Assembly (NCBI GenBank): GCA_039583875.1
Contig: CM077151.1
Location: forward strand, 22,686,208 to 22,750,207
Length of the DNA: 64,000 nucleotides
Source of the DNA: Platanthera guangdongensis
Lineage: Eukaryota > Streptophyta > Magnoliopsida > Asparagales > Orchidaceae
Direction of reading: 5' to 3'
The position numbers and the translations under genes are program-made. The notes below the pieces were generated by a model, which had not been told where the DNA came from, made no database searches, and worked only from the letters and a program-made list of their open reading frames with translations. Shown piece after piece: positions 10,363 through 20,745 of the stretch. Every line of letters starts with the position of its first letter. The stretch's first letter is position 1.

Positions 10363-11690
10363 CATGACGGCTGAGGTCAGGGAGGTAGTGATGATCTCGG
10401 CGAGCTCCCCAGCTCAGGACCCTTTGTGGGGAGGCAAGAGTTCATGCGCCTCCATTCAAGGCATCATGGAGATGCTGTCGAAGCATTGCTACCCAGGGTG
10501 GTGGCAGCTCCACCCGACCCACAGGAGCTAGCTCCCCCCTCGACGAGCGACTCCAGGGGTCTAGGCGAGATGACCCCAGCGGGGGGAGAAGGAAAGCAAC
10601 AGGAAGAAGGCCCCGGGAAGGAGAGGATGGGAGATGGGGTCGAGCGAGACTCACTGGCCGGGAGTTGTTCTCTAGCCCGGCGAGTGCCAACCTCTCAGGC
10701 GAGCAGGTTATGCGAGTGGAGGTGGGAGACCACCCCTTAGGGGTCACCTTTTAGCGAGCTGATCATCTCAGCACCAGTTCCCGAGGGATTCAGAGAGCCG
10801 ACATGGCTTACTATACCGGGAAAGATGACCCCGTTCAGCACCTGCAGTGGTTCGAGGACGCCGTCTCCATCAGGCCCGATGACGGATGCCTTCAAGTGTC
10901 GCCTCTTTGCGATCACGTTGAAGGGAGAAGGCAAGGGACTGGTTCCATCAACTCCCTCCAAGGTCAATCTATGGGTTCGAGGACTTGAGCCGAGCTTCCA
11001 GCTTCGCTTCTCCACCTCCAAGAAGCGGAAGAGGAGTCCTGAGTCCATCTTCCTGATAAGGCAAGAGGGCCGAGGAGTCGCTGGCCCGTTGCGTTGACAG
11101 GTTCAAGAGGAGATCCTGGAGGTCCAGGAGATGCCAGGGTATGCTCTCCAGATGGCCTTCACCGTTGGGCTGAAGGAGGGCTTCTTCAAGATGAGCTTGA
11201 CTCGGAAGGCCCCCCTTTCCTTCGAGGAGCTGATGGAAAGGGCGGCTGAGGAGATTGCCATGGAGGCAGCCAACCCTACATTTGTCAAGAAGTTGGCAAA
11301 GCTGACAGAGACGGAGGCAAAGGAGCAAGGTGGCTCGAGGCCTCAGGAGGGGAGAAGGAGAGAGGAGCGGAGAGTTCAGGAGGTCCGGAACCAGGTTGGA
11401 GGCAGCAGGGAGGACTCGCTCAGGGCCGGGAAGAGGTTACGCCCATGATGGGGGAAATTTCCATGGGGGCCAAGGGAGGTTCAACTTCCAGAGGCAAGCC
11501 CCTAGGCAGCTCCTACCCCACCACAGCAAGCGATGGAGATTGGTCGAAGGGAGAGGAGGAACCGCCAGGGAAGGAGAAGGGTCAGGGTAGAGTTACCCTA
11601 CTGTGACTTCCATCAGGTAGAGGGGCACGCCACGGCTACCTGCCCCGAGTTCCTGGAAGTGAGGGGGGCGAGAGGTCCTGCCCAGCCTCA
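10363..11690 (+). pseudogene. gag of TR-GAG-like element, frameshifted
   Basis: Starts at ATG 10363 (MTAEVREVVMIS). Frame changes occur near 10430, 10750, 10830 and 11090. Recognisable parts are YYTGKDDPVQHLQWFEDAV (10810-10865, start of the retrotransposon gag domain), FKCRLFAITLKGEGK, and YALQMAFTVGLKEGFFKMSL (11141-11200) leading into ELMERAAEEIA and an Arg/Glu-rich basic region (11330-11450). A zinc-knuckle-like YCDFHQVEGHATATC lies at 11599-11643. This order is normal for Tat-type gypsy gag. It forms the particle coat; here at least four frame breaks make it non-functional. Confidence 0.8.
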
Positions 11691-12490
11691 GCCACCGGTG
11701 CGGGTTGAAGAGGTTCTGCCCCAAGGAGGGGGTGATGATGTTTGTGAGGACCGGGTCGATGTCGGACCCCGAGGCGGTATAGCGGTGATCCATGGTGGGG
11801 TGAGGATTGAGGCCACTCGGAAGGCAAGCCTCCATGTCATGTATCGAAGGAGCGTCGCCTCAACCTCCCAGACCCCGCCCCAGGAAGAGAAGGTCACCTT
11901 CTCGGTGAAGGACCTGCCGGATCATGAGGATCCGTTTTGCGATGCGCTGGTCATTCAGACGGCCATCGAGGGCTACAACGTCTCCCGAATCTTGGTGGAC
12001 AACGGGAGCTCCGTCAACGTCGTTTTCAGGAAGGCGTTTGAGGAGATGAAGGTAGAGCCAAGGAGGGTGTTGGCCTCGGACGGACCCCTGTTCGGATTCT
12101 CAGGAGAGAGGAAGGAGGTCGAAGGTGGAGTAGGACTCCAAGTAAAGTTGGGAGGGGTCTCAAGAAACTGTCGGTTCGTCATTGTTGACGCTCCGAGCAG
12201 CTACAACGCCATCTTCGGAAGGCCCCTCATCAGCGCCTTCCGTTGCGTGCCATCTTCCTTCCACCAATGCATCAAGTTCAGCTCCGGAGGGATCCAGGTC
12301 AGAGTCAGGGAGACTCCAGGATGGCAAGACAGTGTTATGTCACGGCCGTCAACACCATCTCTTGGTTGGCCAAGGCAGAGGAGATGGAGAAGATCATGGA
12401 GAGCCTAAGCAGGATGGAAGTGTCCGTGAGCAGGAAGCGGATGGCGACCACCAGGCCCAGACCCCTGAAGAAGCCTCGTCCCGGTAGAGT
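11691..12490 (+). pseudogene. Aspartic protease-like domain of TR-GAG-like element
   Basis: The longest frame, 11533-12408, continues from gag. It contains VSRILVDNGSSVNVVFRKAF near 11980-12040, where DNGSS replaces the usual D-S/T-G active site, as is common in Tat elements. SSYNAIFGRPLI (12196-12235) is the second conserved block of these proteases. After a frame change near 12300, RQCYVTAV and AEEMEKIMESL are read, then stops from 12490. In autonomous Tat elements reverse transcriptase would follow; here there is none. Confidence 0.8.
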
Positions 12491-12640
12491 CCTGTATTTT
12501 TCTTATGTTGTATTGAGTCCAGCCCCCGACCAGCTGAGTCGGGGGGGTCATGTAACCCATCTTTTTCCCCTATTGAGGATGTAAGATTTGCTAAGGACTG
12601 ATTGAGATGCTTAGTTCTTTTGCTCCGAGACGGTCCCGCT
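12491..12640 (+). other. Post-coding segment before repeat array
   Basis: Sequence after the protease with stops in all plus frames. It includes CCCCCGACCAGCTGAGTCGGGGG (12525-12548), an inverted repeat that can form a hairpin and might act in 3' processing (inference). Confidence 0.4.
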
Positions 12641-13800
12641 GCCCAGGCTCTCACTAGCTGGGCAGGGCCGGTGGTACCTCTCGTTGATGCCTGGTAGTCT
12701 CACCTCGAGATGGATTCCGCTGCCAGGCTCTCACCTAGCTGGCAGGGCAAGTTGATCTCTCGGAGGGTGGGAAGGTCTCACCTCGAGATGGATTCCGCTG
12801 CCAGGCTCTCACCTAGCTGGCAGGGCAGGTTGATCTCTCGGAGGGTGGGAAGGTCTCACCTCGAGATGGATTCCGCTGCCAGGCTCCCACCTAGCTGGCA
12901 GGGCAGGTTGATCTCTCGGAGGGTGGGAAGGTCTCACCTCGGGATGGATTCCGCTGCCAGGCTCCCACCTAGCTGGCAGGGCAGGTTGATCTCTCGGAGG
13001 GTGGGTAGGTCTCACCTCGAGATGGATTCCGCTGCCAGGCTCCCACCTAGCTGGCAGGGCAGGTTGATCTCTCGGAGGGTGGGAAGGTCTCACCTCGGGA
13101 TGGATTCCGCTGCCAGGCTCCCACCTAGCTGGCAGGGCAGGTTGATCTCTCGGAGGGTGGGTAGGTCTCACCTCGAGATGGATTCCGCTGTCAGGCTCCC
13201 ACCTAGCTGGCAGGGCAGGTTGATCTCTCGGAGGGTGGGTAGGTCTCACCTCGGGATGGATTCCGCTGCCAGGCTCCCACCTAGCTGGCAGGGCAGGTTG
13301 ATCTCTCGGAGGGTGGGAAGGTCTCACCTCGGGATGGATTCCGCTGCCAGGCTCCCACCTAGCTGGCAGGGCAGGTTAATCTCTCGGAGGGTGGGTAGGT
13401 CTCACCTCGGGATGGATTCCGCTGCCAGGCTCCCACCTAGCTGGCAGGGCAGGTTGATCTCTCGGAGGGTGGGAAGGTCTCACCTCGGGATGGATTCCGC
13501 TGCCAGGCTCTCACCTAGCTGGCAGGGCAGGTTGATCTCTCGGAGGGTGGGAAGATCTCACCTCGGGATGGATTCCGCTGCCAGGCTCTCACCTAGCTGG
13601 CAGGGCAGGTTGATCTCTCGTGGAAGCCAAGTCCTTAGCTCCGAGATGGATTCTGCTGTCAGGCTCTCATCTAGCTGGCAGGGCAGGTTGATCTCTCGTG
13701 GAAGCCAAGTCCTTAGCTCCGGGATGGATTCCGTTGTCAGGCTCTCACCTAGCTGGCAGGGCTGGTTGATCTCTCGTGGAAACCAAGTTTGTTACCCAGA
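12640..13800 (+). repeat. 78-bp tandem repeat, 14 copies
   Basis: Fourteen 78-bp units from 12710, preceded by one diverged unit (about 12632-12705). Each carries GATGGATTCCGCTG, CTAGCTGGCAGGGCAGGTTG and ATCTCTCGGAGGGTGGG. Two sites (GGGAAGG/GGGTAGG and CTCGAG/CTCGGG) partly alternate, suggesting growth by 156-bp dimers. The last three units differ in the GTGGAAGCCAAG part, forming an older edge. As 78 is divisible by three the array is open for 372 codons on the plus strand and 172 on the minus; I do not call a protein. Confidence 0.92.
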
Positions 13801-14037
13801 GAAGCTCTCGCCACCTAGGCTCCCATAGCTGGCGTGGCAGGTTGACTCCCTGGAGAGGCGTGCAAGGAAATTGCACTCGGCGAATACGTTGGTTGGACAT
13901 TTCTTTCCGAGTTTGTGCCAACCTCGAAAAGAGCGGGGATTGTGTACAACCCCGTATTCGCCCCAGTATAGTTTTAAGCTTTTGGGAGATTTGCACTCTC
14001 GGTGGCCAATTTTGGCTCTAGCTCGGAAACATACTAG

Positions 14038-14053
14038 TAGGGGGAGGAAAAAT
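14038..14053 (+). promoter_or_regulatory. Polypurine tract of TR-GAG-like element
   Basis: TAGGGGGAGGAAAAAT lies between the internal region and the 3' LTR, the expected place for the primer of plus-strand DNA synthesis. The mirror-like CTACCTCCCCCC follows, so the LTR start is uncertain. Confidence 0.55.
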
Positions 14054-15346
14054 CTACCTCCCCCCAGTGGCCCTCTTTTGGGGGGCGGGTGCGGCAAGTT
14101 GGCTAACACCAGCCCCCGTCCCGATAGGTGCCTGGCGGCTTGGTGGGGCGAGACCGGCCGGGGGCCGGGGTCTCGCCCCTGCTCCTTCTAGCCTGGCGGC
14201 CTGGTGGGGCGAGACCGGCCGGGGGCCGGGGTCTCGCCCCTGCTCCTTCTAGCCTGGCGGCCTGGTGGGGCGAGACCGGCCGGGGGCCGGGGTCTCGCCC
14301 CTGCTCCTTCTAGCCTGGCGGCCTGGTGGGGCGAGACCGGCCGGGGGCCGGGGTCTCGCCCCTGCTCCATCTAGCCTGGCGGCCTGGTGGGGCGAGACCG
14401 GCCGGGGGCCGGGGTCTCGCCCCTGCTCCTTCTAGCCTGGCGGCCTGGTGGGGCGAGACCGGCCGGGGTCCGGGGTCTCGCCCCTGCTCCTTCTAGCCTG
14501 GCGGCCTGGTGGGGCGAGACCGGCCGGGGGCCGGGGTCTCGCCCCTGCTCCTTCTAGCCTGGCGGCCTGGTGGGGGGAGACCGGCCGGGGGCCGGGGTCT
14601 CGCCCCTGCCCCTTCTAGCCTGGCGGCCTGGTGGGGCGAGACCGGCCGGGGGCCGGGGTCTCGCCCCTGCCCCTTCTAGCCTGGCGGCCTGGTGGGGCGA
14701 GACCGGCCGGGGGCCGGGGTCTCGCCCCTGCTCCTTCTAGCCTGGCGGCCTGGTGGGGCGAGACCGGCCGGGGGCCGGGGTCTCGCCCCTGCTCCTTCTA
14801 GCCTGGCGGCCTGGTGGGGCGAGACCGGCCGGGGGCCGGGGTCTCGCCCCTGCTCCTTCTAGCTTGGCGGCCTGGCGGGGCGAGACCGGTCAGAGGCCGC
14901 GGTCTCGCCCTTGCCCCCCTGCAGTTTTACCTTCTTGTCCTCGGGGGGAATTCCCTCTTTACCCCCGGCGTGGCTGTTTTCTATTGGCCCGAGGTTTTCT
15001 GGGTGTAAGGGTATTTCGGTCTTTTTACCCCCAGGACTTGGAAAAAACTATAAATAGACCCCTTGGGTGCCTTGGAGAGGGGCCTTTTCTTAACTTCCTC
15101 CTCCCTTAGCTTCTTCTTGGTAGAGTAGAGAGAGCTCTCCAAGGCGCCTAGCCTAGCCCTTTGGTAAGGGAGGGGAAGAGCTCAGGTAGCCTTCCGGGTG
15201 TGAGTTGGGACCTCCGTGCTAGAGCCGAGGGTCTGTTCATAGTCTCCTAAGTCTCCGGTCCGTGACGTTCTCTCGAGTGTAGTAGGTGTGAGGTCACCCC
15301 TTTCCAGGGACCCCGAACTCCACAGAGGTCAATTTTGGCTTCAACA
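14054..15346 (+). repeat. 3' LTR of TR-GAG-like element
   Basis: Begins shortly after the purine tract (exact base uncertain) and ends TTTTGGCTTCAACA at 15346. It contains 61-bp repeats (14126-14900), a TATAAATA box at 15049-15056, and a unique end nearly identical to 9880-10308. Sequence identity with the 5' copy stops at the same base, which fixes the LTR end. Confidence 0.85.
14126..14900 (+). repeat. 61-bp tandem repeat, 3' LTR copy
   Basis: About 12-13 nearly identical 61-bp units, much more uniform than those at 9144-9875. Each has the GGGGCGAGACC ... GGTCTCGCCCC inverted repeat. The last unit (14880-14910) is diverged (GGTCAGAGGCCG), as is the equivalent last unit of the 5' LTR. Confidence 0.92.
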
Positions 15347-15523
15347 CTGAGCATGGTGAAAGCTCTTATCCAGAGAAGCAGTGTGTTTTACTTATTTTCC
15401 CTCTGTGGCGAACAAGTATCCTTCATCCCCGACCTAATTCTTCCACCTAGATTCTATGCTGCTATCTATGAGTTTCAGAAGGTTGTTTCTGGTTTGGGCG
15501 TGAATTATTTTCATGTTGAATGA
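15347..15523 (+). CDS. Possible terminal exon of a host gene (partial)
   Basis: Directly after the LTR end, one frame reads MVKALIQRSSVFYLFSLCGE, then FIPDLILPPRFYAAI and VVSGLGVNYFHVE, ending in TGA at 15521-15523. Its composition is like a normal globular protein and unlike any retroelement product I know. About 200 bp of AT-rich, UTR-like DNA follows. I do not recognise the family. It looks like the last ~55 codons of a gene whose upstream part lies before the TR-GAG element or is gone. A chance frame of this length is possible. Confidence 0.4.
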   Translation: MSMVKALIQRSSVFYLFSLCGEQVSFIPDLILPPRFYAAIYEFQKVVSGLGVNYFHVE

Positions 15524-15789
15524 CGGAACAAGGCCACTATGAATTTGTATGGTGATGACGGTCCTTGACATTACTTCTATTATAAATTTGAGACTGTTGT
15601 ACTGTTTTCCTGAAGTTGTCAAACTCAAACTGTTGTCCCAACATTTATAATTGATGTTTGGATTTTAATCATATTATTTTGTGATTTTAGATGCAGACTT
15701 GCAAAGATGTGATGTTTGATGAATTCTAGGGTTCCTATCAAATTAATATTGTTATTTAAAATAGAAGCCAATTTTTAGACATCTATTTA
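15524..15789. other. AT-rich flank, possible 3' UTR
   Basis: No frame or repeat found. It resembles a plant 3' untranslated region. It ends with ATTTA (15785-15789), the left target duplication of the nested stack, and its natural continuation is at 47107. Confidence 0.4.
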
Positions 15790-16267
15790 TGTTGGGAAAG
15801 ACCCATATGATTTAATATTCCAGATTAATAAAGTGATCTAGAAATTGCCTAGAAATGTATAGAGAGGCAATTTGATGAAAGCATACAAGTTGTAAATCAG
15901 GTACAAGCCGTCAGAGACTCAAAAAGTGCTCAAGAAGAAGAAACAACTAAGTCAAAATCTCCGTGCGTTGAAATATACTCTACAAAGGAATGTAGAGTAT
16001 TCAATGCACATTAAAAAGTGTGCTTCTTCATTATGTTGAAATCCTCTACAAAGGAATGTATGTTCAGAGTATAAAAAACTCAGCTTACGCCGAACTCTCT
16101 TCTCACAACATTTTGACGTAATCTGTGTAACCCAAATTTTTAAAAAAATGAGATTTAAGTTATTTAAATTTAGTAATGACAATTTTAGCAAAATGCCTAA
16201 AATCTCTCCCCTAAAAATTCCTAACTGAGCAGCCCCCCGGTTCAATGTTTAATTTCGACGATTAGGT

Positions 16268-16268
16268 T

Positions 16269-16297
<29 letters not shown>
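16268..16297 (+). repeat. (CCCGCAT)4 microsatellite
   Basis: Four tandem copies of CCCGCAT, inside the left half of the gypsy solo LTR. Confidence 0.9.
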
Positions 16298-16299
<2 letters not shown>

Positions 16300-17174
16300 T
16301 CTGATCCTGTCTCCCTCGCTACTCCCGCTCCTGTGCCGACACCCACAAGCCAGCACCGGCGTCTCCTCTTGCTTCCCCGTCGCCTCCTGCTCCTCCCCAA
16401 GCCGCAACAACCATGCTCTCCTCCTCTAGGTCTGGCAGTCCCTTTTCTCCTCCTTCCTGTGACCGACAACCACCTCTTCTGTCTTGGCCGACCAATTATG
16501 CTCATCCCAAAAAGGCAACAGCTACCTTCTCCTCCCCTTCCACAGGACAGCAACCCCAAGAGACGGCAATCTCATCTCTAGAGATGGTGGTTCTTCCTCC
16601 TTCACGGGCAGCAATGCCTTTTCTCCTCTCCAAAAGGAGCAATGCCTTTTCTCCTCTCCAAAAGGGCTAGCCGCCGCCGCCTCTTAAAGGGCCAACAACT
16701 CTAGAAGCCCTATTTTCGCCTCATCTTTTTCTTCTTGGCCTGGAATTTCGAGAGGGGCGCCTATGGATTCCTCTCCTCTCCTCCTTGGGCTCGAATTTGG
16801 TTTATTGGTAAGATTCTCCTATTTTCCCCTTAACATTTGTATTTCCTTAAATTTTCTTGGAAACAAAACCCTCCAAATTTGGTTCATATATTTTGTGATT
16901 CCAGCTTTTGGTCCCTCTATAATCAATTAATTCCTATTTATTTGTGATTTCTAGCACTGCTCCTCGTCCTAATTAGCGGGATCACGTAAAGTCCTCTCCG
17001 ATTTAGGGTTTCTCCTAGCCAAGTATCATCAAGTCTCCGTTTCCACGTGGTAATCTCTTCTCCCCTCACTTTTGAGGGAGATAATTCGCCAACCTTCTTG
17101 TGCTTTAGGTTTTGATGCATATTGTCTGTGCTAGCGTTGTGCTTCTTGTTTTGTCAAATATTGCTTTTGTTCTT

Positions 17175-17356
17175 TGTTAGAGAATACTAAGAGAAATGAT
17201 GTATTGGCCCATTAATATGGCCCATGTAAGATTTAGTGTTCAGTCTCACATTGTTTGTATAGCTGAGTCTTCCTCTCCTCTCTCCTATATAGTTGTACTC
17301 ATACTTGTATTTTTGCATTCAAGAAGTATATACAAGGTTTGAAGCACCTTTCTACA
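17175..17356 (+). repeat. 5' LTR of copia A (182 bp)
   Basis: TGTTAGAGAATA ... CCTTTCTACA. A TATATAG box lies at 17286-17292. The primer binding site TGGTATCAGAG (complement to the initiator tRNA-Met 3' end) follows immediately at 17357-17367. Confidence 0.95.
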
Positions 17357-17367
17357 TGGTATCAGAG
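17357..17367 (+). promoter_or_regulatory. Primer binding site of copia A
   Basis: TGGTATCAGAG adjacent to the LTR end matches the plant initiator tRNA-Met primer site used for minus-strand DNA synthesis. Confidence 0.9.
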
Positions 17368-17620
17368 TTAAGTTCGGACTATTTTTTTCTAACCGCCCAG
17401 TCTTCCGGTTAATCGGGCGGCCTGTCTCTGATTTACCGCTTTGCCTCTGTGGCTTCCTCCATCTAACCGCCTCGTTCTCTCCCATGGATCCACCTCTTCT
17501 TTCTCTTCTACGCTCCTTTATAGCCTCCTATCTATGGCAAGTGGACCCCACACCTGTGCGGTTAGTTTCTCTTAACCGCTACAGGCTGCTCTCTACCCTC
17601 TGTGACTTCCCTTCTTCCTG

Positions 17621-19900
17621 TGGTTAGATCTCACCTCCTTGATGTCGTTCGCACTCTGATGACGCAGATGCATGTCCCTCACTCTTATTGGGGTTATGCA
17701 GTTCTCATTTCCTGCTATCTCATCAATCGCATTCTCTCCACGATTCTTCACGGTAAAACACCATTCACCGTTCTCTATCCGGACAAGGATCATTTTCCTC
17801 TTCCTCTACGTATCATTGGGTGCACAGCTTTTGTGCATGCTCCCTCCGCCACCCGTGACAAACTCTCCCCTCGCTCCACCAAATGTGTCTTTCTGGGGTA
17901 CTCTACCACTCAGAAAGACTATTGTTGTTTTGACCCCATTCTTCGAAAGCAGTTCGTCTACGCCGACGTTACCTTCTTCGAGAATGCTCCATATTTCTCT
18001 GACGACTCCTCTCTCTTCACCAACGAGAATGATCTTGCGGCTTCTGATTCTCCTACTGTTCCCTCCAACCCATCGACCCCTACCGAGGTTTTTCCACCTC
18101 CACCATCTCCATCGTCACCTCCTCTATCTTCCCTTCCATTATATCCCTCTTCTCCGTCGTCGTCGCCCTCTACACTCGGGCCAACCCTCTCCGCCACGGA
18201 TGCTCCGGATGCTGAGGAACCCGCTGACCTGGATCTTCACATTGCTCTTCGCAAAGACGTTCGGGCGTGTGCCCCACACTCGCTTGCTGCTGTTGTTTCA
18301 TATGATCGTCTTACCCCTTCTCGCAGAACTTTTGCACTGGTTATCTCTGTCACTGCCCTCCCCTCTCCCCCCGCTCTTACCAGGAGGCCCTTACTATTCC
18401 TCATTGGAAGGCTACCATGGATGAGGAGATTGCTACTCTCACTGAACGGGATACATGGACCCTTATTCCTCCTCCCTTCGGCACAGATGTTGTTGGTTGT
18501 CGCTGGGTCTTTGTGGTGAAGTTCAGTCCGGACGGCAGTGCGGATCGTTACAAGGCCCTTCTTATTGCCAAAGGCTTTACCCAGAATTATAGTGTTGACT
18601 ATTTTGACACCTTCTCTTCAGTTGCTCGTCTCAGTACCATCAGGGTCCTCCTCTCTGTGGCTGTAAACAGGGATTGACTCATTTCCCAACTGGATGTCTA
18701 GAATATTTTTCTATATGGGGATCTCCAGGAGGATGTCTACATAGAGCAAACTACAGGGTATGTTGCTCAGGGGGAGACACGGGTATGCCGACTAAAGAAG
18801 GTTATCTATGGCCTAAAGCAAAGCCCTCGGGCTTGGTTTGACAAATTTAGCGGGATTGTGGCGGCAGTGGATTTTACGAGAAGTTCTGCGGATCACTCTT
18901 TATTCGTTCGAAAAAACCTCCCTGGGTCTGGTGGTTCTTGCGGTATATGTGGATGATATTCTTCTCACTGGAGATGACCAGGCTGGGATAACTTTGACAA
19001 AGAAATAGCTTCGGCAACACCTGGTCACAAAGGATATGGGTTCTCCAAAATACTTTCTGGGGATAGAAATCTCTCGGAAGCCCAATTCCTTAGTCCTCAC
19101 CCAACGTAAGTATGCTCTTGATTTGCTAAAAGAGGCCGGGTTGACTGGGGCTAAACCTACTTGATGCCCCATGACGACTAGAGAAGATAAAACTTGGACG
19201 GATGACTCTCCTCCTCTTTCAGATGTTACAAGGTACAGACGTCTGGTTGGTAAGCTCATATATCTCACGGTGACCAGACCCGACATCTTTTATGATGTAG
19301 GCAAGGTTAGCCAATTCATGCAAGCTTCTAGGGAGTGTCATCTACAGTCCGCCCTGAGAATATTGGAGTATGTTAAATCAGCGTCTGATAAAGGACTACT
19401 CTTTCAGAAGAATGGTCACTTGAGCGTTGAAGCGTACCCAGATTCGAGCTATGCTGATGACAAAGGAGACCGCAAGTCAACATTGGGCTTTTGCACCTTT
19501 GTGAGGGGAAACCTTGTGAGCTGGAAGAGCAAGAAACAGTCTGTCGTCTACAGGTCCAGTGCAGAAGCAGAATATAGAAGTATGACGTCGACCACTTTTG
19601 AGTTGAAAAGGTTATGGGCTCTCATGCTTGACTTAGGAGAGGTCTACAACTATCTTCTACCTATGTTTTGTGATAACAAGGCCGCTATATACATCTCCAA
19701 AAATCTGATCTTCCATTAGAAAACAAAGCACATTGAAGTCGACTGCCACTTTATTCGGGAAGAGATTTTGAAGGAACAAATTTGTACTATGTTCGTCGCC
19801 TCTGATAAAGAGTTGGCCGATATTTTCACCAAGCCGGTGTCCCCCTCCATTTTCCACATTTGCAACAAGCTGGGCATGATCAATATATATGCTCCAGCTT
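17621..19900 (+). pseudogene. Integrase-RT-RNase H fragment of copia B
   Basis: Frame 17602-18519 gives RSHLLDVVRTLMTQMHVPHS, KCVFLGYSTTQKDYCCFDP and a Pro/Ser-rich linker (integrase C-terminal half; the catalytic D,D,E are absent). RT follows from about 18415: [36 protein letters not shown] and AVYVDDILLTGDD (18940-18980). Then VTRPDIFYDVG (19266-19300), RNase H with KSTLGFCTFVRGN and SSAEAEYRSM (19480-19590), FCDNKAAIYISKN (19668) and ADIFTKPVSP (19818). Stops at 18675 and 18710 and frame changes near 18420, 18950 and 19165 make it inactive. Confidence 0.9.
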
Positions 19901-19909
19901 GAGGGGGAG

Positions 19910-20335
19910 TGTTGCAGTATTAAGACAGAGCGGTCTGGCGGTCTGACTCTGGCGGACTGGAGACCGCGCGGTCTGTCGGTTTCTCTCCATCGGTTCGCTA
20001 GCCGGACTGTTGCTGGTTGGTGTCAGGGCGATCTGGCGGTTTGTCTCGGACGACTTGGAAACCGGCCGGTCTGGCGGTCTCCTATGGCGGCTTGTTCTCT
20101 CCTTCTGGTGGTTGCCAGGCGGTTAGCCTATTCATCTAACCGCAAGGCCTGTTCGGCTTGTTTTCTTGTTAAACTGCTTATATCTGCAATTATTTAGACC
20201 CGCATTGCTTATTTGTAATCTCTCTCATCTCCTCCATTCTATAAAAGGGAGGTCATACCTTTGTAATACAAACTTTTTTTGGATAATAAAATTTCTGTTA
20301 TTCCAATTTCCGGTTTCTACTTGTCTGTTCTCACA
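19910..20335 (+). repeat. 3' LTR of copia B (~426 bp)
   Basis: Starts TGTTGCAGTATT right after the purine tract. It contains CTATAAAAGGGAGG (about 20240) as TATA box and ends near CTGTTCTCACA at 20335. With no 5' partner, the right boundary is inferred from the CA end and the return of copia A leader-like sequence. It is rich in GGCGGTCT motifs (19930-20090). Confidence 0.65.
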
Positions 20336-20629
20336 TCGCACGGTCTCCTTGTCGCGTAAGACTTCTTCCGCTGGACCTTCTTGTCGACCGGACTGCCTTG
20401 CCGCTCTTCTCTTGTCGTCTGTCTTGCCGCTTCGTGGCTCTCTACTCGACTTGGTTATTCGCGCGGACTGCCTGGGCTTCTCATTTTCTCTGTTGATCGT
20501 GTTGCGTTTTGCTTCTAACCTCGCGGTCTAGTGCCTGTTCGTTGGCCAATGCTTCTGGTCGCTGCCCGCACAAGTTTCTTGCCTCCATACCTCTAATCGA
20601 TGCGGGCTTCTTCTACCCATTGCGAACTC

Positions 20630-20745
20630 ATGACGTCTGAAAAGTCTAATGTCTCCTCTGTTCTACCCAATCATGTTGCGGCTCCGGTCCCCGAGCTTCG
20701 CGATGAACTCCGAATTACGACTATTTCTCATAGTGGGAAGCAAAA
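20630..20745 (+). pseudogene. gag N-terminus of copia A (first segment)
   Basis: ATG at 20630 begins MTSEKSNVSS; VPELRDELRITTIS and GKQ follow, matching the gag starts of copias D (55175) and H (62470). The frame stops being gag at 20746, where the gypsy solo LTR starts, and resumes at 32563 with NFVEWVHSVRRVLQTKG. CAAAA is duplicated at the break. Confidence 0.9.

Larger units (their letters stand above)
9144..15346 (+). mobile_element. Non-autonomous gag-protease LTR element (TR-GAG-like)
   Basis: Two LTR copies (9144-10308, truncated by the gap, and about 14054-15346) flank a region that encodes only gag and an aspartic protease-like domain. No RT, RNase H or integrase is present; the space is filled by a 78-bp tandem array. 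The gag (DP..HL..FE) and the YCDFHxxxGHxTxxC knuckle resemble Tat-type gypsy gag, so an autonomous Tat relative could mobilise it (inference). The description matches the TR-GAG class of plant non-autonomous elements. The TSD cannot be tested because the left end is in the gap. Confidence 0.8.
17621..20335 (+). mobile_element. 5'-truncated copia B inside leader of copia A
   Basis: A copia segment starting abruptly in integrase (about 17625) and running through RT and RNase H to a purine tract (GAGGGGGAG, 19901-19909) and a 3' LTR. It has no gag, protease, primer site or 5' LTR. Copia A leader-like sequence lies on both sides (17368-17620 and 20336-20629), so B appears to sit inside A's leader. 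Since retroviral-type integration does not truncate 5' ends, a later deletion or unequal recombination must have removed the front half. Confidence 0.65.

Noticed and set aside
12632..13801. 78-bp repeat array as a CRISPR
   Set aside because: Units are contiguous with no unique spacers, no cas genes, and the host is a plant.
16242..16687. CT-rich open frames resembling a 5' exon (start of a plant gene)
   Set aside because: Once the nested stack is unfolded this lies inside a gypsy solo LTR with a near-perfect target duplication.
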